Assembly: GCA_021799405.1 (NCBI GenBank)
Contig: JAJZAL010000236.1
Location: 1-8,167 of the forward strand
DNA from: Acidobacteriota bacterium
Lineage (GTDB): Bacteria; Acidobacteriota; Terriglobia; Terriglobales; Acidobacteriaceae
Direction of reading: 5' to 3'
Length of the DNA stretch: 8,167 bases
Under the pieces are notes generated by a model. It did not search any database. It was not told the DNA's origin and worked only from the letters and a program-made list of their open reading frames with translations. This document shows, piece after piece, positions 5,795 to 8,167 of the stretch; the first letter of the stretch is position 1, and each line of letters opens with the position of its first letter. Made by a program: the position numbers and the translations under genes.

Positions 5795-6760
5795 TCAACC
5801 AGACCCTCCGATGGTGCGGGTCGCGACCAGTATCTCCGATGTAATCCCGTAAGAGGAGCGGTTTTGCATGTGTTCAATCCGCCATTCCGATGCAGTGAGG
5901 AACTTCGAGAGTTGCAACGGCCTGCACCCGCCCAGGAGTCCTGGCCTGCGGTCGTAGATTGCGTTCCAGATCTTGTTGATTATTCGGGAAGCGGGTCCAA
6001 CTCCCTCCGTCGATGTGACTACACAAAGTTTTCCTTTAGGGCTCAGAACCCGATAGGCCTCGCGTAGTACCAAGCCGATTGATGATGCCGGCAACAAGTC
6101 GAATACATAGGTGGCGACAAACCGGTCGAACTGACTATCAGCATAAGGAAGACCCCTTGTTGCGTCTGCCTCCTCTACAGTTGCGCGGTCGCCCCAGCGC
6201 GTTAAACGCCGTATTGCGATTTCCACCATAGTGGTGCTTATATCGAATCCCATGTAATGCGCTTGGGGAGGGAGCCGCTCTGCAAGCAGACGGGCTGCAA
6301 ATCTGCCCGTTCCGCAGCCCAACTCAAAGACAGATAACGCATGCTCGAAGTCGGCGTGAGAGATCAGCTCGTTGAGTGGAGCGCGTTCATAGAACTGACT
6401 GTCCTGCATAGCCCCGAGGCGATCGTAGAACCGCTTCGCATTTTCGGCGGCGAAAACACGAGTGTGCGGCTCTGGCCCAAGGGGCACAAACCCGTTTTCG
6501 ATAATGCCGGTCACTTCGGCAACCTCTGGAAGCCCCCCGGGCTTCATCCGAAGAATGGCGCTATCGCGGCGAGACACGACTTCTCGTCCGTCCACATACA
6601 CGTCAAATTGACCAGGCTTACCGCCGGCCACTCCGACCTGCGCACCGAATTTCGTTCTTAGTCTCTCGGCGATTTCGAGCGCTCGGTTCCGGTAGCCCCA
6701 GCAGACGGTGCAGTAGTTGATACGAACTTCCACGAACCGAACTGTATTCTCGCCTGGCAC
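5795..6760 (-). CDS. Fusion of selenoprotein W-like (Rdx) domain and class I methyltransferase
   Basis: The product is up to 321 residues. Residues about 10-90 match the Rdx/SelW thioredoxin-like family: VRINYC, the redox pair C17-x2-C20, RNRALEIAERL, GQFDVYVDGREVVSRR. Both cysteines use TGC, so this is a cysteine form, not a selenoprotein. Residues about 105-310 are a SAM methyltransferase with FELGCGTGRFAARLL at 145-159, GFDIS with D173, the AD at 199-200 and FDRFVATYVFDLLP at 211-224, of the UbiE/Methyltransf_11 type. The start is uncertain: GTG at 6760 gives the longest form, while GTG at 6733 gives MEVRINYC, closer to usual Rdx starts, and neither has a clear ribosome site. It runs against its neighbours and its sampled GC (52-57%) is lower than theirs, suggesting inserted cargo. 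The substrate is unknown. Confidence 0.82.
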   Translation of the reverse strand: MPGENTVRFVEVRINYCTVCWGYRNRALEIAERLRTKFGAQVGVAGGKPGQFDVYVDGREVVSRRDSAILRMKPGGLPEVAEVTGIIENGFVPLGPEPHTRVFAAENAKRFYDRLGAMQDSQFYERAPLNELISHADFEHALSVFELGCGTGRFAARLLAERLPPQAHYMGFDISTTMVEIAIRRLTRWGDRATVEEADATRGLPYADSQFDRFVATYVFDLLPASSIGLVLREAYRVLSPKGKLCVVTSTEGVGPASRIINKIWNAIYDRRPGLLGGCRPLQLSKFLTASEWRIEHMQNRSSYGITSEILVATRTIGGSG

Positions 6761-6778
6761 CAGCGGTCAAACTCAATC

Positions 6779-6784
6779 AGGAGG
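6779..6784 (+). promoter_or_regulatory. Strong ribosome site of the helicase gene
   Basis: AGGAGG lies five bases before the ATG at 6790 and fixes that start. Only 29 bases separate the helicase start from the possible start of the minus-strand gene, too few for two independent promoters back to back. Helicase mRNA probably comes from upstream read-through, or its promoter lies inside the antisense gene. Confidence 0.75.
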
Positions 6785-6789
6785 CTCCC

Positions 6790-8167
6790 ATGGAGGTCAC
6801 GGATATCTATGGCTATCTCCGCGCAAATGCGAGTGAGCTTGGCGCGCGGATTCTGGAGATGTACCCGCCGCTGCAGAGCACGACCGATGAAATTCCCGGC
6901 GATCTCTCGACCCTCTTGCGGGCGCCGCTCCCGGCCCAGGCGATTGCCATTGGAGGGCTGGCCAAGCATCTTCGGCGTGCGCGGGCCGCGCGTATCGTCG
7001 CTGAGTGCGGCGCGGGCAAGACGTTCATGGCGCTGGGTGTGGCGCACGTCCTCAAGGCACGGACCATCCTGGTGATGTGCCCTTCGCACATCGCGAAGAA
7101 GTGGGCGCGGGAAGCGATCAAGACGATCCCTTTTGCGCGAACCTTCCTGGTCGAGGATATGCGGAACGGCGGCGATCCGAAGCAAGCGCATGGCGTCTGC
7201 GAAGTTCGCCTTCGCAAGGGCAGGATCGTGTACGAGGGGATGCAACTCTCCCTTGCCGATTTGCGTGGCGTGGGACGAGACGGATGGCAGCAGCGCTGCC
7301 CGCACTGTTCGGTATTCATCATTCCCAAGGACAAGGGCAAGTTGTCGTACTTCTGGCGGCACGCCTTCCTCACCGCGAAGTGCGGCCCGGAGCTCGGCGG
7401 CGTGATCAATCCGGATACCGGCTGCTCGATCGAGAATCCAGATGGCGGTCGCCGCACGCGAATGGATTTCGATCAGCTGAAGATCAGCGAACAGATAGAG
7501 CGGGCGAAGGACGGAACGACGCTGTTTTCGCCGCTGTGGCAGGCGGACCGGTCCAAGATCCAGCGCATGGCGCCGGTTGAGTTTATTGGCCGGTATATGA
7601 AAGGCTGGTTTGATCTGGCCATCGCCGACGAATTGCACCAGCTGGCCGGCGACACAGCACAGGGCAACGCTCTGGGTGTACTGGCAAGGGCCGGCCGTCG
7701 ACTCATCGCTCTCACGGGAACGCTGATGGGCGGCTATGCCGATGATCTCTTCAACGTCTTCTACCGGATGGAACCACAGATGATTGCGGGAGACGGTTTC
7801 GTGTATGGAGGGGAAGGTCGGCGAAGCTTTCAGGAGCAGTACGGCGTTCTTGAAACCATCGAGAAGATCCGCGAGGAAGATAACGCCTGTTCGCGTACTT
7901 CGAAGAAGACGGTGCAGGTGGTGCGGAAGCCGGGCGCGTCGCCTCTGCTGTTTGGCAAGTTCCTCATGTCGACGACCGCCTTTCTGGCGCTCGAAGACAT
8001 CGCGGACAACCTGCCGCCGTACACGGAGAGCGTGCTCTCCTGCGACATGAACAAAGAGCTCGCGGATGCCTACGAGGAACTTGAAAAGGCGCTGCGCAAT
8101 GCCATGGCGGAACATCGGGGCAACAAGAGCCTGATGAGCGTGCTGCTGAACACGCTCCTGCTCTATC
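6790..8167 (+). CDS. SF2 (SNF2/DEAD-like) helicase with cysteine-bearing insert (partial, open at window end)
   Basis: The frame stays open for 459 codons to the window edge, so the C-terminal half, including the second RecA-like domain, is missing. ATP-binding motif I reads AECGAGKT (71-78), motif Ia is CPSHIAKKW (97-105), motif II is DELH (280-283) and motif III is LTGT (308-311). Between Ia and II lie about 175 residues, longer than usual, containing C170-x2-C173, C198 and C212, probably a zinc-binding insert. The product is likely an ATP-driven DNA or RNA translocase or helicase. A strong AGGAGG supports the start. It resumes the plus-strand series that includes the methyltransferase and 221-residue protein. 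A 485-residue minus-strand frame over this region is an antisense shadow. Exact subfamily is uncertain without the rest. Confidence 0.88.
   Translation, partial: MEVTDIYGYLRANASELGARILEMYPPLQSTTDEIPGDLSTLLRAPLPAQAIAIGGLAKHLRRARAARIVAECGAGKTFMALGVAHVLKARTILVMCPSHIAKKWAREAIKTIPFARTFLVEDMRNGGDPKQAHGVCEVRLRKGRIVYEGMQLSLADLRGVGRDGWQQRCPHCSVFIIPKDKGKLSYFWRHAFLTAKCGPELGGVINPDTGCSIENPDGGRRTRMDFDQLKISEQIERAKDGTTLFSPLWQADRSKIQRMAPVEFIGRYMKGWFDLAIADELHQLAGDTAQGNALGVLARAGRRLIALTGTLMGGYADDLFNVFYRMEPQMIAGDGFVYGGEGRRSFQEQYGVLETIEKIREEDNACSRTSKKTVQVVRKPGASPLLFGKFLMSTTAFLALEDIADNLPPYTESVLSCDMNKELADAYEELEKALRNAMAEHRGNKSLMSVLLNTLLLY

Noticed and set aside
5229..5798. A 189-codon minus-strand frame following the Rdx-methyltransferase
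   Set aside because: It is antisense to the 221-residue gene, and its product is Ser/Arg/Pro-rich with no domain. The start/stop contact with the methyltransferase appears accidental.
6701..6712. Selenocysteine (UGA) in the Rdx CxxC site
   Set aside because: Both positions are TGC codons, so this is a cysteine homologue and no SECIS is needed.
5795..6760. Assignment of the fusion as an arsenite methyltransferase (ArsM)
   Set aside because: The methyltransferase part lacks a recognisable set of ArsM-type conserved cysteines, and no arsenic resistance gene is nearby.
6658..8115. A 485-codon minus-strand frame
   Set aside because: It is antisense to the helicase, whose motifs I, Ia, II and III and strong ribosome site are clear on the plus strand. 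The minus-strand product shows no recognisable motif and is His/Arg-rich, as expected of a shadow in high-GC DNA.
1..8167. CRISPR array, tRNA, rRNA, insertion sequence or att site
   Set aside because: No spaced direct repeats, cloverleaf-like sequence, transposase or integrase motifs, or terminal inverted repeats were found on reading both strands.

Overview
The window looks like part of a mobile or accessory element (plasmid, integrative-conjugative element or prophage-like region) from a fairly high-GC bacterium. The evidence is content and layout. Small unrecognised genes are packed in one direction with start/stop overlaps. They sit with a phage- or plasmid-style recombination set (SSB, an RNase H-fold protein, a Rad52/DdrA-type annealing protein), a DUF6094-like N6-adenine-type DNA methyltransferase and a large SF2 helicase. 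The host cannot be fixed from sequence alone. Shine-Dalgarno sites are ordinary AGGAGG types, and Acidobacteriota or a similar soil lineage is only a guess.

Layout, left to right. Positions 1-1032 hold the end of an upstream reading frame, two small membrane proteins and a 71-residue protein, mostly joined by ATGA overlaps. Positions 1087-3393 hold the recombination block: ssb, an RNase H-fold protein with an extra C-terminal domain in lower-GC DNA, and a Rad52-family protein. A terminator-like hairpin follows at 3423-3456. Positions 3469-5666 hold two small cysteine-rich (probably zinc-binding) proteins, the methyltransferase and an unrecognised 221-residue protein that starts inside the methyltransferase gene. 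On the minus strand, 5795-6760 encodes an unusual fusion of a selenoprotein W-like (Rdx) redox domain with a class I methyltransferase. The plus-strand series resumes at 6790 with a helicase that is open to the window edge. It has a Walker A motif, a DELH box and a cysteine-bearing insert between them.

How the genes may work together (inference). SSB, Rad52-like annealase and RNase H fit handling of single-stranded DNA, annealing and removal of RNA-DNA hybrids during replication or recombination of the element. The adenine-type methyltransferase, the 221-residue protein and the helicase could form a modification or remodelling set, acting as self-protection, anti-restriction or a defence-like system. 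The antisense Rdx-methyltransferase looks like separate cargo inserted into the plus-strand operon, and it is the least conventional gene here.

There is no CRISPR array, tRNA, rRNA, transposase or integrase in the window. No gene-free stretch exceeds about 130 bases.
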